Shown: in pieces, positions 1-12,503 of the stretch | Layout of the letters: each line of letters begins with the position of its first letter | Position numbering within the stretch: position 1 is the stretch's first letter | Assembly (NCBI GenBank): GCA_013433145.1 | Contig: CM024189.1 | Span: forward strand, 9,478,001 to 9,542,000 | DNA from: Ascaris suum | Lineage: Eukaryota > Nematoda > Chromadorea > Rhabditida > Ascarididae | DNA length: 64,000 bases | Direction of reading: 5' to 3' | The notes under the pieces: model-generated | Databases searched by the model: none | Told to the model about the DNA's origin: nothing | What the model saw: only the letters and a program-made list of their open reading frames with translations | Translations under genes and position numbers: made by a program

Positions 1-772
1 CAGCGCAACATCGTCATAATGACTAGAAAAGCGTAACTTCTTCTGTTCGCAAGCTTTTCTGCGACCAGTTCATCCAATCAGTGCGACTGCAAAGCGCATA
101 TAAGTGTGCTGGTCGCTCTTTCCTTCTAGTTTCCTCTGATCGTAATTCAAGTGTTTATAGCCGCGACCGCTTGCCAGAAACCAACGTCAATAGCAGGTTC
201 AAAGAATCTGAATTGAAACTGAACATAAATTGAACACAAAGTTGTGCCTGAGAACAGCTCTTTTTCGTGCAAATGACTTTCCTGTAGACAGTACAGCACA
301 TGGGTTGCGCTGAACAGTTAGTGAACTTAAGCACCATATACATCCACGAGTCAAGATCATCTCGCCTATGTTGTTCCCTCGACCGATGATAATAAGGCGA
401 CGCAAAGCGGATGGTCCCCAGAAATCTGACTAGCTTTATCGGCAACCTAAACATGCAGTTTGCAGCAAAAAATTCTAGAATAAATTAACATACATGGTAC
501 AGCATCGCTTAAAATTTTTCTCACAGTAACAAAAGGGCAAAAAGGCAAAAAGAATGAGCTAGAAATAAGAAAGCCGCTAATGAGATACAATCGGGTTCCT
601 ATCTTCCTTAGGATGTCGCCGTCATCGCGTTCATCATCATTCGCAGCGCGTTTTTGCAAAAGTTGCAAAATCGCTCCGAAACAATCTTTACATGAGGGTG
701 TAAGAAGCTTTAATATTAAGATGATGTAGTTATATGTGCAAACATATGGGCTATATTCACGCATAACTGCAG

Positions 773-918
773 ACGCTCAAGAGCTGGAGCAACTGGGCCA
801 GCGGAAAGGCTACCTCGGAAAAAAAAGTGGCGAAAAGGCAGCTGGATTTCCCCCTGCCGACATAGCAGCATTGCCTGCTCACTTCGCAGTCGAATTGGTG
901 CCCGGAACAATAAGATCT
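773..918 (+). CDS. Candidate internal exon, unidentified gene
   Basis: An open frame of 48 codons lies between an acceptor (ACTGCAG at 766-772) and a strong donor (GATCT|GTAAGT at 919). The frame starts in phase 1 and ends in phase 0. It is less AT-rich than its flanks and reads as a charged, protein-like segment containing 'ELEQLGQRKGYLGKKSGEK' and 'PAHFAVELVPGTIRS'. A second frame is also open, so the reading frame is not certain. A possible following acceptor (TTTTTTTTCAG near 966) leads to a very short open piece ending in TAA. No family was recognised and no partner exon could be proven upstream. Confidence 0.4.
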
Positions 919-1105
919 GTAAGTATTTTTTTAGATTTCAGGTTTCAGGCTACAATTTTTTTTCAGGCAAGTTTTCAAGCTACAATTTAAAGTATTTCGA
1001 GTCTTCGCGTTTGAAGCACTTGGAAATGTCAGGAATTCAGAACCGAATGGTTATCGCATTGCTAGTCTAGTACCTTGTCATTCTCTGTTCTTTCCTACGC
1101 TGCAT

Positions 1106-1579
1106 TCACATGCTGCAATACTGCAAATTCGCCTGTTGCCTTTTAACGGCGATCCGTAAGCTCGTTCCCATCCGGATGCGAAATGATATGAGGTGAGTAC
1201 CCAGGTTTTTTTTTTTAATTAGCCGGGAACAGGTGTGGAGCCTTGTAGGGAAACTAAACAAGATAATGTCTGCAAATAATAAAGAGGTGGGAGCCCAGAA
1301 GTTTTCATATGTGGTGTGATGGTTCAACCAGACTCGAGAATTTGCATGAAGTTTTCGATGGTCGTTCGACTCGAGATTGGGGGTTTCCAGAGGATTTGCA
1401 GAAATATCCTGGAAGTTGGAATGTCTCGAGGCGAAATTCCGACGCTGTCTAACTTGATATCGATGACTGTTGTTCCCTAATGAGGCGCCCATGTTTCCGG
1501 TGTCTCTACTGATTGCTGGCTGATTTTCTACTAACTTGTTATTGGTACGGTAAAGCCAATCAGTCAAAGACACCGTCAT
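1106..1579 (-). CDS. Unidentified 157-codon open frame
   Basis: One of the longer uninterrupted frames in the window. Its first part is rich in Asn, Ser, Arg and Gln ('DWLYRTNNKLVENQPAI' near the start), which is less biased than the surrounding AT-rich noise. The final third is hydrophobic and low in quality. No clear acceptor or donor pair defines an exon and no family was recognised. It could be a coding exon, a decayed element or a chance frame. Confidence 0.25.
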   Translation of the reverse strand: MTVSLTDWLYRTNNKLVENQPAISRDTGNMGASLGNNSHRYQVRQRRNFASRHSNFQDISANPLETPNLESNDHRKLHANSRVWLNHHTTYENFWAPTSLLFADIILFSFPTRLHTCSRLIKKKNLGTHLISFRIRMGTSLRIAVKRQQANLQYCSM

Positions 1580-4500
1580 TTATTTCGACATTCGATCGTG
1601 CCGATACTGCCAAAAACAGAGTATTACCTTAAATCTTTTGCGTCCACATTTGAAGGATCACCTCTGAGTTGAAGGAGGTCCAAAGTTTCTACCTACGCCG
1701 CATTCAAATGATAGAGGCGATAATCTAAATGGTGTAAGGAAACCGACCTCCACAGAATGGGATTTAGAAGAGTCAAGTATCTCTGCATACACATGAACTG
1801 TAGTTTGTTTGTGGTAAATTCGAAGCGTAACTTCCACAACAGAAACGTGACTGTCATTTGCAAGAAAAACCCACCTTAGTACGCCTTTTATTTTCCTTAG
1901 TCATTTTATTCAAGCAAATGTGAGCGCTCAATTTCTAAATATTTATGCTTTCCTTTATTTTTTCGTAATTATTGGAAGAAGTATCACCTATTTCACAGAC
2001 GTTTTTGCATTCACGAATATCAGACGTTGTGAACAACTCTCGATGGCACGGTCAACGTAAAAGGAAGCAAGAGATAACGGTTTTTTGAGCTAATTTGCCA
2101 GGTAACTTCTACTAAAGCCTAGTTGCTTTAGGCCAAAAGATGAATGCAAAAAAAAATTTTTTTCAGGTACCTAAAATAGAATTTCTAGCATATTCACTGA
2201 AAAGTTTAGCTGGACAGATAGGACTGAACTGATGTTTTCTTGGCCAAAGGAATATGGTTGAAAATCTCATATCTCCTCATTATGAGGTGCAAAGAGCTGC
2301 TTCAGCACTTTTACCAGAAAATATTGTACATTTCATACCGTCCAGCCACGAAACTTGCGGTCTTTTGGAAAAGCCTGAGAAAGTGTGGGCTTTTTTGAGT
2401 CAAAGATCAAAAACGCCAAATTGAATAGTTAGGACAACGCTAAAGACGATCATTTATAGAGATTACATACAGCAGACATTCAACAACTTGCACTACACAG
2501 CAAAAATGCCTCGAAATCTCGTTATCATTATAATAGGGAAGTAAGCACTTCAAATACCTTGCAATACAACATGTAATTTTAAGAAGCACTAGATTACGAC
2601 AGGATTTATGCCCGGGGGTTACCGCATGCAATAATACATGGAGAACAATGAAACAATATCTACAATGCGCTTCATCCCATTTCTTACAAAATCAAAAATC
2701 GATCTGCAAATTTCATGCGTTTCTCATCACCAATACTTGATGCAACGATCAGTCACTCTGAGCAAAGAGGTGATTTTTGAGAGGCGTCCCTGTAATGAAG
2801 GATATAATATCGTGAATCGAGCCCCGGTAATCTCAAAGATAAAAATAGACTGAACATCAGGACACATTAGCAGGAATACATACTTACATCACCGCACTGT
2901 CGCCCATTATGCGCTTTTTGCAAAAACCTACAAAAAACGCGCAAAAAAAACAGAGAGTACAACTTTACAACTACATGGAACATTCACCTCCGGTGCACCT
3001 TTCTAATCGCTACAGTCGGTTAATCGAAGCAGTGGAACGCAATAATAACATGAGAAAAAGTTAGGAACGGCCACTGACCAACGTTGTTTACCCTTGCGGA
3101 GATGGCGCACTGGCCCTGCGAGGGAATATGTTCTCTTGCTGATGCGGACTGCCGATTGACGGCGAACTTGCGAAATCACCGAACACAATTCGCATAGGAG
3201 AATGACAACCAAGATGGAAACTCATTTCAAGGTACCAACAATCAGACGAACAGACAGTTCAATCATGACTCAACTGAAGTAGAAGGACATCAAAAGAAGA
3301 GAACCTAGATGCGACAGGAAGTAGAGTGCAGACCTTGTTGAAACTAGCGTGACAAAAAGACACAATTGGTGCACCATTTATGGGTTTATTCAGAGATCAC
3401 CAAGTGTTCAGTAAAGAAAAAATCCACGAGGATACTGGCGTGATTTTTTGGCGTTATAGCAAACACTACTAACTGTTTAAACACATAAATATGGGGTACT
3501 TAGAAAAGTTTACACCAAGACCTTAAGGTACGTAAAACCAAAGGAGCGGACAAACCAAGGCATTAAAACTTTCAAACCTATAATCCACGTCTTATGTTTT
3601 TTTCCTATGACAAAATATATTGCAAAGGCATCATTGTGTGCATGAATACATTTCAACTGGTGATCTATTGTAGCGAATCGATTGAATGTTGAAACGTGGG
3701 GATTCAGGCTCGCTAATAATCGTTGTGTGTTCACCGCTCTCGATCACAAAATAACAGACACTCGTTCGTTCTAGAGAAATGAATTCCCAGATTTATTTCT
3801 ATTCATTTTACAGCAGTTAACTCATTGTTGTGGAACAATCAGCATTTAAATGTGCAATTTAAATCACGTAAGATATTATGGACAAAAGATATTCGTGACA
3901 AACCCACGCTAATTAGGCCAAACGACCGCCGAAATAACCGAAAGTATTGGCAACGGCTCATTGAAATGGTTTCCTCTGGAAAAGCTTTTTTGAAAAAAAA
4001 TTCATTTTTGATAAACATCCAACTAGGTATGGCAAAAATCACATGCAAAAACATGCTGTCTTTGCCAGCAGTTCATGACGAAGAAGGCTGGTGATTATAA
4101 GATCGAGGCCACGAGGCCAGATATACCGTGAAAAAGTTGAGGATAAGATCGTCCCTTACTGTGGAAAATATGCACCATATTTCATTGCCGCGTCTTTTAT
4201 GGCACTTGAAATGCAATTTTTCAGGCGATTTTGATGGTCATTAAGATGGCGGGAGTTCCTTACTTTTGCTGCAATTTATTTTCACTTAGTGGGTAGAAAT
4301 TAATAACTGGAATCGCAATCCCTTCACAGTTACAAAAAATTTCTAATCTACATACAGCCACAGACTTCAAGACAGGTGCTTCGTTGAGGATCGGATTTTG
4401 ATCACATGGTCTTTCAGTTGCGAGTTTTACCGAAATGCTCCCAGTCCAAATGAACCCTTCCGGCTTTCGAATTTCACGTGATGATCTAGAAAAACCGATT

Positions 4501-5860
4501 CTGTAAAGAACAATAAAAAAGACTATGCTCGAAATCTCAGGTCTAGGAGTACGGGGTAAATATGCCTCTGAAATTCCCCTCTTTATTCAGTTTCCATCGA
4601 AATTCGATTCCTCCTCACCTTACCCCTGCCTCCTCCCCACCCATCTAAAAAGTTAGGACCCTGTTCCGGCAATTATGCATCGGTTGAAATTTCCGAGTCC
4701 TTGTTTTGAAAAAATTGAGAAAACAAGCCTTCTCAAACCGTAACATTATTACCGCATTGCCACATTCTTTGTTTGACGAATTAGCTGATTATCTGGATAT
4801 ATATGAAAACTATGACGGTTAATCCGGTTGTCACCGATTAACAAAAGAGGCATTTTTCACCCTGCAAATAAATTTTTCGAATTTGGAAAATTTTTCGGGA
4901 TCAGCGAAAACCCTCAATGGTTCGCCATTAAAACTTCCCTTACTATCAGAATTCTATCTAAATGAAAGGATAATTAAAAACGGTATGATCTATGCAATAC
5001 CCGTAGGACAGGGGAAGGGAGACACGTTTTCCAAAACTACTTTAACAGAAATTTTGAGCAGGCTTCGTCATCACGCTCATTAAATCAACGAGTTCATGAA
5101 TGGCCGACAGACCAACGGATGAAAAAATATGCGCCGCAACGCAATAAAATTTTTATTGATCCGACCGAATTCAACTAGCAAGCTATCTATAAAAGTCCCG
5201 CTTTACGAAGCCCAACCAAAGTTAAAGGCAATTTGAACGGTAGCAAAACTCATGCAGATCATTTGGAGCTTAGGCTGCTTGTAGCTCCTTCTAGAATTCA
5301 TGGACAAATCTTGCATAGGCGATGATCTCACGATGCGTATCTACCAACTTTTAGGGATTTTCGAATTGAAACTATTAGAAATATAAACATAAGTACACAG
5401 AAATACCAAAAGACGGCACCACAATATCAGGAACCAAGAGAATCAAGACCTCGGCAGAAATTTTCGCACAGGTTTTCACAAAAGGTGCTCTAGGTTTTAC
5501 TAGAATTGGCTCATATCATTTTCATAATTTTTTTTTTCATCACGAAGCAATCCAATATTTTTTGGAGACGCCTCCTATGATGCTTACTCAGTCTAAGCAT
5601 GGTCACTAATGTAACTAGACGATATCAAACAACGAGATGGCGCGTTATTACAAAAATTTGAAAATTAAACCAAAGTGAGAAAACGCAGCACCACTGCTGA
5701 CACGATACGGGCTTTGCAATCTTGTTCATCATACCTGGATTGCCAACAAACATTGAAATACGCGTCATAGAAGGCGTACATTTTCAACAGGACCGAACGG
5801 CCGCGTAAATCTTTAGATGATCAACTTTCGCGGTCCAACCAGACGCACAATGGACGCGAC
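1580..5860. other. No firmly supported gene
   Basis: Mostly AT-rich intergenic or intronic sequence. Weak coding-like pieces are a 66-codon plus frame at 4883-5083 ('NGSPLKLPLLSEFYLNERI') and a short plus piece near 3812-3867 between an acceptor-like TTTTACAG and the donor GTAAGA. A GC-richer minus segment at about 3050-3180 has some U6-snRNA-like features and is treated in the findings. None is strong enough for a gene call. Confidence 0.4.
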
Positions 5861-5866
5861 TTTTAA

Positions 5867-7673
5867 TTACTTCTTAATGTCTCTGTCTCGGACAAGTTCA
5901 ACGTGAGGGTTGGCACAGAGGCCCATTCTATTGGTACAGCCAACAGACGTCAGATTCTGCAACTCCAACTTCGAAGATCCCCGGCTGCAGCTACCGGATG
6001 AACATGTATGCGTATATGCAAATAAGCAAACGCATTGAAACGACCTTACCGTAACACGCCTTGTTAGTGCAACCTTGCAAATGCGCACACAAATGTGGAC
6101 TTCGGCTGTGGAGAAGTTCTTGTTGGACAAGACTCGACGATCCTGGCCAGCAGACAGCACCCTCAAGGTAAATTATAAATCCTTTTAGAAAGACGACCTC
6201 GCCGATCGTTGGCTAGCGCCCAGTCTCAACATTTCGCCCTTGTGCCGGTTTGGGGATGTTATTTGGCTGCGGTCTTATTTGGTAAAGAAAGGCCGATTTC
6301 TGCACCTGCTCATATCGTGACTGCGCACTGACTTCAAGCGTTCAGTTCACATGATGATCTCTTTGAGGCGCTTTCTCTGCTGCCATCGAGAGAAAGATTG
6401 TCCATATTGAGTGGTCCAGTGAATCTTACTGTATAAGAGGCACGTGCTACCAGAACTATCTGTACCCGACGCTAATGAGGTCGTTGGACATATTCTCGCT
6501 GAAGGCCTATCTTTCGCAGAACAGGTTCGCCAACAGTAGAACATCGCCGTTCGGTGCAAGACGGCAGTCTTTGAGTAATGTATGCAAAAGTTGACGTCCT
6601 GCCTTGTGACCGTTGTTGCCACTTACGATCCAAGTTTTGGCTCACTCTGGGGGGAGGGGGGGGGGGGAGGAGGAGGTCATTGCATCCGCCGAAGTTTTAC
6701 GCGTTTTACGCACCTCCTGAAGCATCCGATTTTCATCCAGAATAAACGTCTTCAGCAGCCCTGTTTCCACTTGTCACGACGCCTTTTCTAATTGTAATCG
6801 GTAGTCTTCATATCTTCTGGAACATGGTCTTCAATTTCGAAATGAACCTGCTTGCTAACGACATCTATTTCCACGGTTTACATCTGATGCCGGATGCATG
6901 CGACTTCGCGGTGATGCTCTAGAAGTTCGCTTGATTCGTAATGATTGCCGAAGAGTCAAAATCCCGACATCCTGCTAATTAGCCGCAATGACAGGGTAAC
7001 AACAACGACTGCCTCTGCACTTCCATTGAGGCATCCAACTAAATATAAATTTCTCCGTAACAGATAGGTGTGGATGGCTGTCTATCTACAGCAGCTTCAC
7101 ATAAGCCTCAAAATTCGAACACTCACACGAGTCACCTGCGAACGCATGAAGTTCAAGGTCCCGTAGGTGAACGTGGGTTGCAAGGCAAGGATTTGCTCAG
7201 CTATATGCGATTCGACCGCTGGTAGAGACCGAAATATGCTTCAAGAACGGAGGCGCATGACGCATCTACAGGAGTGAATGTGCCGTTAACGTTCGAGTCG
7301 AATTCGACCAATTTTGCAGGTTGAGTTTTGCAGTTGAGTTCCAGGAAGCTAAGTTTCTAGACCTGTTTCGATTTCTTCGGGAGTTGTGTCGAACTAGTTC
7401 GGAACGTCGACCATTTCCGCAAATACCGCTTGCTCCGCGGAATTTGCTAGCGGCTCTGTCTTCACTTAGAGCTTCTCGAGAAGAACCTCCCATGGGCGCG
7501 TTGACGTTGAAGGGAGCTCTGTTTGAGCTTGCGCAGTCCTTATGCAGGTACAACTGCCGAGATTTTTGCGCGAAGTTGATCTGCTTATGCAGTCGGTTGT
7601 AGGAGCTATCTGGCGAAATACCAGCGAGGTATTTGTATCTGATAGAACGGGACCACAGGATACCAAAATACAT
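5867..7673 (-). mobile_element. Decayed BEL/Pao-type retrotransposon gag region
   Basis: Read on the minus strand, about 7170-7030 encodes 'LHAFAGDSCECSNFEAY', a stop, then 'IDSHPHLSVTEKFIF'. This matches the conserved block at the start of BEL/Pao gag proteins (a Phe-Ser/Ala-Gly-Asp segment, then an FxxxF segment, then a 'KF-YL' block). After a frame change, about 6945-6890 reads 'GNHYESSELLEHHREVACIR', like the next gag block. The upstream part (7673-7266, 135 codons) would be the charged N-terminal gag region. Several stops and frameshifts make it non-functional. The left part (5867-6622) is coding-like but unassigned. No LTRs were found. The region is GC-richer than its surroundings. Confidence 0.55.
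6648..6677. repeat. Poly-G-rich tract
   Basis: A near-continuous run of G interrupted by single A bases inside the retroelement relic. It is one of at least ten such tracts in the window. Confidence 0.9.
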
Positions 7674-8279
7674 TAGAGCGCGTTTTCATCCGTCCATCGC
7701 GTTCCTACATATTCATTCTCGTGTATCCTTCGGACAGATAAAACAGTGCGCTCACCATCCCCATCAGCTTCTGGGTGGTCACTTTAAACATATGAGACGC
7801 CTTTTATTCTTTTTCATTCTAAATTCGTCAGTTCGGAATATTTTGAGTCACTTCAACAAGGCAGCCAAAGACAGCATGAACAGCTAGCAAAAGCATATTT
7901 AGATCTCCTTTCCCCTCCTTTTCGTGCTTGCTAGTGCAGCGTAGGTGGATTTAAAACGTCAATGGTTCCAGTGCACTCCAAATTTAATAAGTCAAGGGTT
8001 GAAAGTTCTCTCATTTTTGTTTCATTTTTTGTTATGAATGGTCTTCGGCAGTGAACTGAAGCCTTCCTTGAAAGCTCCTAGCTAACTTTCCCTCTCCTCC
8101 CCCTCGTAAAAGCATCGGAGCATAAACGCGAGCATATTTCACCTTTGAGGTTTCTGAAAGGCTCTTTAGTTGATCTGCCTCTCAATTCTCAGCACAGGAG
8201 TCCACCCAAACGACTTGCTACCTAAAATTGACTCTAGCGACCAATTCGGGAAAATTTCTTGCTTTTCAAGAAACTGTAC
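7674..8279. other. No supported gene
   Basis: AT-rich sequence between the gag relic and the next exon. A plus-strand frame at 7633-7887 exists but has no coding character or splice context. Confidence 0.4.
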
Positions 8280-9683
8280 CACAGGGACAAAGCATATCCC
8301 ATTCGCGGATGCCCGTTAAACCGAGCGTAACGCCATCTTCAGGTCGGCTGAGCTCCCGAGTGTAAAAGATGCAATCACTCAGGAGAATAGAGCTCGCAGT
8401 TTTTCTTGGCGAAAATTGTGCAACAGTTTCAGCGAGTTCCCGTGAAACCATAAACCATAAACTGATGCCGAAACAACGGGTGCCCTGACGTAAAATTCTA
8501 ACTACGATGAGTTCGTTCAGATAATGGTTTCATACCTTATTCTACATTGTTTCACAAAAGTCACATATAGCCTAAGACCTCACGAAGCTGCAAAAATTAC
8601 TATAAAGTGGCTGTCCTCTGCTGCAGTGGCCCATCTTTTCTCAGTTCCCAATCCTTCACTTAGTCCATTCATCACATCCGGATAGCTCTCTTGGCGACAG
8701 CTTCATGATTAATTTTCATGGTACTTGACGTGAAAATGTAGGTGGCACATGTGTGAAGCCAACAGTGATTATCTGGCTGGAAGAAAGCAGTTCTGTTACT
8801 CCTTTTCTTCGCAAAGAGACCTAGTTCTTTTGCAGGAACCAAACAACGTCATGTTTTTAGAGCATCTGCTTAGAGGTGGTTCCAGGCAGCATCTTTATAT
8901 GCGCTGAACTGTCTCGTAAAAACACATTCCGTGGGGCTTCGTATACAGCTCTTCCCAAATTGCTTCCTATTAGTCTTATTACCACAGTCCCACCCTAGTG
9001 GAGTTCGTACGTCGGCCGCTGTTTGGAAGACATTCTTGCGGCAGAAGCACTTGTACAGCACTATAGTGAAAAATATGACTTTCACCTTGTCTTCAATTTG
9101 CAAGCACTTCCTTAACATTTTAGTGACCCGTTTTCAACCATCGAGATAATGACAGAAATTTCTTTCGCAAGACCTTTTCATAATGCAGATAGTGGGAAGC
9201 GGTTATGCGAAATGCCTGTCTTAAGTTTGGTTCGGAGAGGACTTTTTTCTTATAGTATGATAGCACCTCTATGATGTTATTTCCTTTTCTGATGATGTAT
9301 TAAGTTATATATAAAAAACACCAATGTACCAATGTGCTTTGGACACACATGAAAAGGAGATTCAATGAAGCAAAACTGCAGCACTGAATTTCTGATAAGA
9401 ACAAAACGTATGGGAGAAAACGTTAGAGCAGCGAGGGGAAAAACAAACAAGATTTTCCTAGCACTACCGTATCCATATATCCATATACAGCACCTTAGTT
9501 TATCAATCCCCTTCTCGAGCGAAAATCTCGAAATCGAAGATCGGAAAAGAAATTGTGGTGTAAACATCATATCGCGCCCACAATGGAATCTTTCATGGGA
9601 CTTAATTTCTGTAAGTGCGCTTTTTACCTTTGCTTCCGGCCTGTTAAAGTCTGCGATGAATTCAAACATCGAATCACTCAACA
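8280..9683 (-). CDS. Unidentified multi-exon gene (four candidate exons)
   Basis: Candidate exons in 5'-3' order are 9683-9628, 9215-9128, 9060-8983 and 8484-8280. The first starts behind ATTGTAG and ends at AAAG|GTAAAA (18 codons, 'LSDSMFEFIADFNRPEAK'). The second starts behind AAGACAG in phase 0, as required ('ASHYLHYEKVLRKKFL'). The third starts behind TTCACTATAG in phase 1 and is Cys/Lys/Arg-rich ('LYKCFCRKNVFQTAADV'). The fourth is 68 codons in phase 0 behind TTTTACGTCAG ('WFMVSRELAETVAQFSPRK', 'TGIREWDMLCPC') and ends at a GTACAG donor. The first three join in phase. The join to the fourth is unresolved: exon three ends in phase 1, so a small exon or another donor is missing. Neither the true start nor the stop was found. 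No family was recognised. Confidence 0.4.
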
Positions 9684-10706
9684 CTACAATGTAGGTAGAA
9701 CAACTAACAAAGGTTCCATTTCGAGTTTCTTGGCGAAATAGTAAAGAAGTTCTTCTCCTGTCTTCTGCGCCAAAATGACGATATGCGACTTCTCATAAAA
9801 CATTCTCACAACCATAGAACTGGTACAGCCCTTTTCTGCAATACAACCAGGTTATTCACAGTATAATCAAGTCTCTATATGTTCTTCTCAGCGCCACTAT
9901 TCAATCATCAAGACTCCTGGACTCGTCGTGCTCGTACGCATCGCACAACGCGTCTCACACTACAAGATTTCCAGGTGGCCTCACAAGAAATGACGCACAG
10001 TGAAATATACGAACTAGTCTAATTCATAACATTTTTCTGCAACCATCGAATTCAAAACATTTCGAAATGGAATAAACATTTTCGACGCTAGAGCGATCTG
10101 ACTTATCTCAACAGTCGTCTAGATCACTCGATCACTCGATGTTTTCTTTCCTTCAAGCTCGACTCACCGTTAATACCTTCCCTCCTTCCCTCACCGATAT
10201 CCTATATTTCCATCCATCCGGCGCCGAGACGTCAGCGCGAAAAAGCAAAGAGGAAGCGAGTGTCGAGCCCAGTTGGAAGAACAGAATGGATCGATCAAAA
10301 TTCTCGTAAGCAAGGATGGCGGTTTTGTTTAACCTGCTCATCATGCACCGCCAAAAACCGACAACCCCATCAATATTTGGTCGGGCTGTTAACACCTCTC
10401 ACACAGTCAATACTGCTTGTTGAAGAGCAACAAAACAAAGTATAAATGGCATAGGAGACGTGAACTGCTAAACGAATGCAGGAGGGCTCATCACTGCTTG
10501 CCACTGTTCGCCGTATTCGTCGATCGTTTGCATACTTCATTGACGTCTTCCTCATTGGCGGTGCGTTTAGTTGCACGCGAAATTCCGATATCTTTATTAC
10601 AGCACAGCGTAGTGTAAGGAGCCAGAAGGCTCTAAAGTGACTACAATATATAGTAATTTTCTACGATTAATTCCATGGAAGTACAGTTAGGTGCTGATAT
10701 CTCCAG
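9684..10706. other. No firmly supported gene
   Basis: Contains a minus-strand open frame (10395-10153) that runs into strong donor-like sites (GTGAGG and GTGAGT near 10170-10195) and could hold a first exon of the minus gene, but phases did not match the next exon. A short direct repeat of GATCACTC lies near 10125-10140. Confidence 0.35.
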
Positions 10707-12503
10707 GTCTGGGTAAGCAAAAATTCAATGAAGATGGAAGCATGAATGGAAAGGATTTCGCTGCAGAACAAGCTCAGGAACCAATTGCATCAGGAAAAGC
10801 CTATCTGCCACTCCCGTTCAAAAATCTAGGAGTGCTTTCAAAGGAGTGTTGGATATGTGAGCCTGCTTTCATTCAAGAGCTCCCGCTGAATGATGATTTG
10901 ACTTTAAATCAAAGTGCGAAAAATCACCTGCTAAATGTACCACTGATTTGACAGTGATAAGACAGTTGCGACATTATGAACTTCGATACAAATGACACGA
11001 TATTGATTTGAGGCATTCGGAAAGAAAAGACAGTGATCTGACCTATCCATACAATCATAAGCATGAGCGAAGGAGAAAAAAGGCAACGACTAAGGTATTC
11101 GTTTATGAAAATTGCGCAAACAAAAGATCAGAGACGCGCTCCTGGTCGACAAGGTGAATAATCCTATCTTAGCGAAGCAATATTGCTGACAGTTGTCCCT
11201 TGCACAATCCAAGCTTCATGTTCGTACGTTTCCCTCTGGCAACAACAATGCTCCACGGAATCTCCACGGGAAATTTCTTGTGTATGCACTAGTGTTTAAA
11301 AGAGGTCCTCTCGGAGGCTCCCGCAAGGGGATTTGCCTTCTCAGAATCACCCGCGGCGGACTGGGAGCTCCGAAAAGCGATGGCCCCGCGAGAGCTCACC
11401 GAATGTGGAAGGTAAGAAAATGTTCAAGTCTGCTACGAGACTTCTCACATTTATGCTGCTGTGCTCCATCGTTTTCATGGGAAGCTGTGATAGGAATGAT
11501 TTTTGAAAGTTTGCATTTTTGACGTTTTATTGGCAACTACTTTGATATGGAAATCGCGCCTGAAGCCCAAGATGCATATTTTTCCAAAATGCGGTTGCAT
11601 GTTTCGTTAAGTGCAGGTGGTTGCAAATTTTTAGGAAATGCTATTCGCTTCCTAACTAGTGAGAGGCAACTGTGATAATATTATGTTGCACTGGAAAACG
11701 TACACCACTCTCTTGTTGCAAAAGCGATAGGCAATGAGATGAGGAGCAATATGCGTTTTTGACATAAGTGTGCTACATAGTGAAGTTGTTAGGACTAGTG
11801 TGCTTTACTTTTCGGTAGGTTATTCGTTCTTACTTGATATCCTTTTCCAATGATTGGATAGTTTAGGAGGATTGGTCTCCGAATAATGGAGATGGTGGCG
11901 TTAGCAAGAGCCCATAACCGCGACGTCCTTATATGGAAATGAGTTCCTTTAATCTCTGCTTTGAAATGCTGAGAACAGTAAGGAAACCGAGTGTGCTCGC
12001 TGAACATCGAGCACACGAAAGTGGCATCGCATTTCATTGTGCTATCCAAGCCTTCTGTAACAACTGTGTTTCCTGATCGGCAGTCAAAACTTACCCTCTG
12101 TGTTGGAACGTGTCTTTTAATTCAGCTGGATTGGGACCACTACAGATATCATCGTTGACTCACCCCTCGACGTCCCTAGAGATGACGCCATCGCTCGGTG
12201 CTTTGGAGGAACTGGATTGGTAAGGAAGCGAAAATTGGAAGAAGCGCGTTGTGGGAGTTTTCCCGGTAGAAGACAACGAAGGCCAAATGGAGTCTGTTGC
12301 AGTATTTGCGAAGAAATGTTAGCTCTCAACTCTTCATCTACGCACGACAAGATAGGCCTCTTGAAAGCCGCCCATGGTGATCGTCCAGAGGCTGGACAAG
12401 CTGTGTGTTCTGTTTTTTTCAGTTTGTGATCGCAGAACTCAAACTTCTAACGTCCATCACAGAGATGATGAAAGCTGTGAACAATCTCCCAGAGATGCTG
12501 TAA
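10707..12503 (+). CDS. Unidentified multi-exon gene, C-terminal part
   Basis: The last three exons are 11293-11411, 12126-12219 and 12423-12503. Exon 11293-11411 ends at GGAAG|GTAAGA in phase 2 and contains 'GFAFSESPAADWELRKAM'. Exon 12126-12219 lies between TTTTAATTCAG and GATTG|GTAAGG and contains 'DIIVDSPLDVPRDDAIARC'. The terminal exon follows TTTTTTTCAG, reads 'FVIAELKLLTSITEMM' and stops at TAA (12501-12503). Phases 2-2 and 0-0 agree across both junctions, which is the main support. An earlier candidate exon, 10707-10856 (CTCCAG acceptor, ATAT|GTGAGC donor, 'NGKDFAAEQAQEPIASGK'), lies on the same strand, but its link to 11293 is not proven. The acceptor of the 11293 exon is weak and its 5' edge is approximate. 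Upstream exons and the family are unknown. Confidence 0.45.

Noticed and set aside
7321..7602. Plus-strand 93-codon frame in the GC-rich island.
   Set aside because: It is antisense to the BEL/Pao gag remnant and best explained as its shadow.
9277..9684. Overlapping long frames on both strands taken as single-exon genes.
   Set aside because: Only the small piece 9628-9683 has good splice sites and coding character; the rest is AT-rich and probably random.
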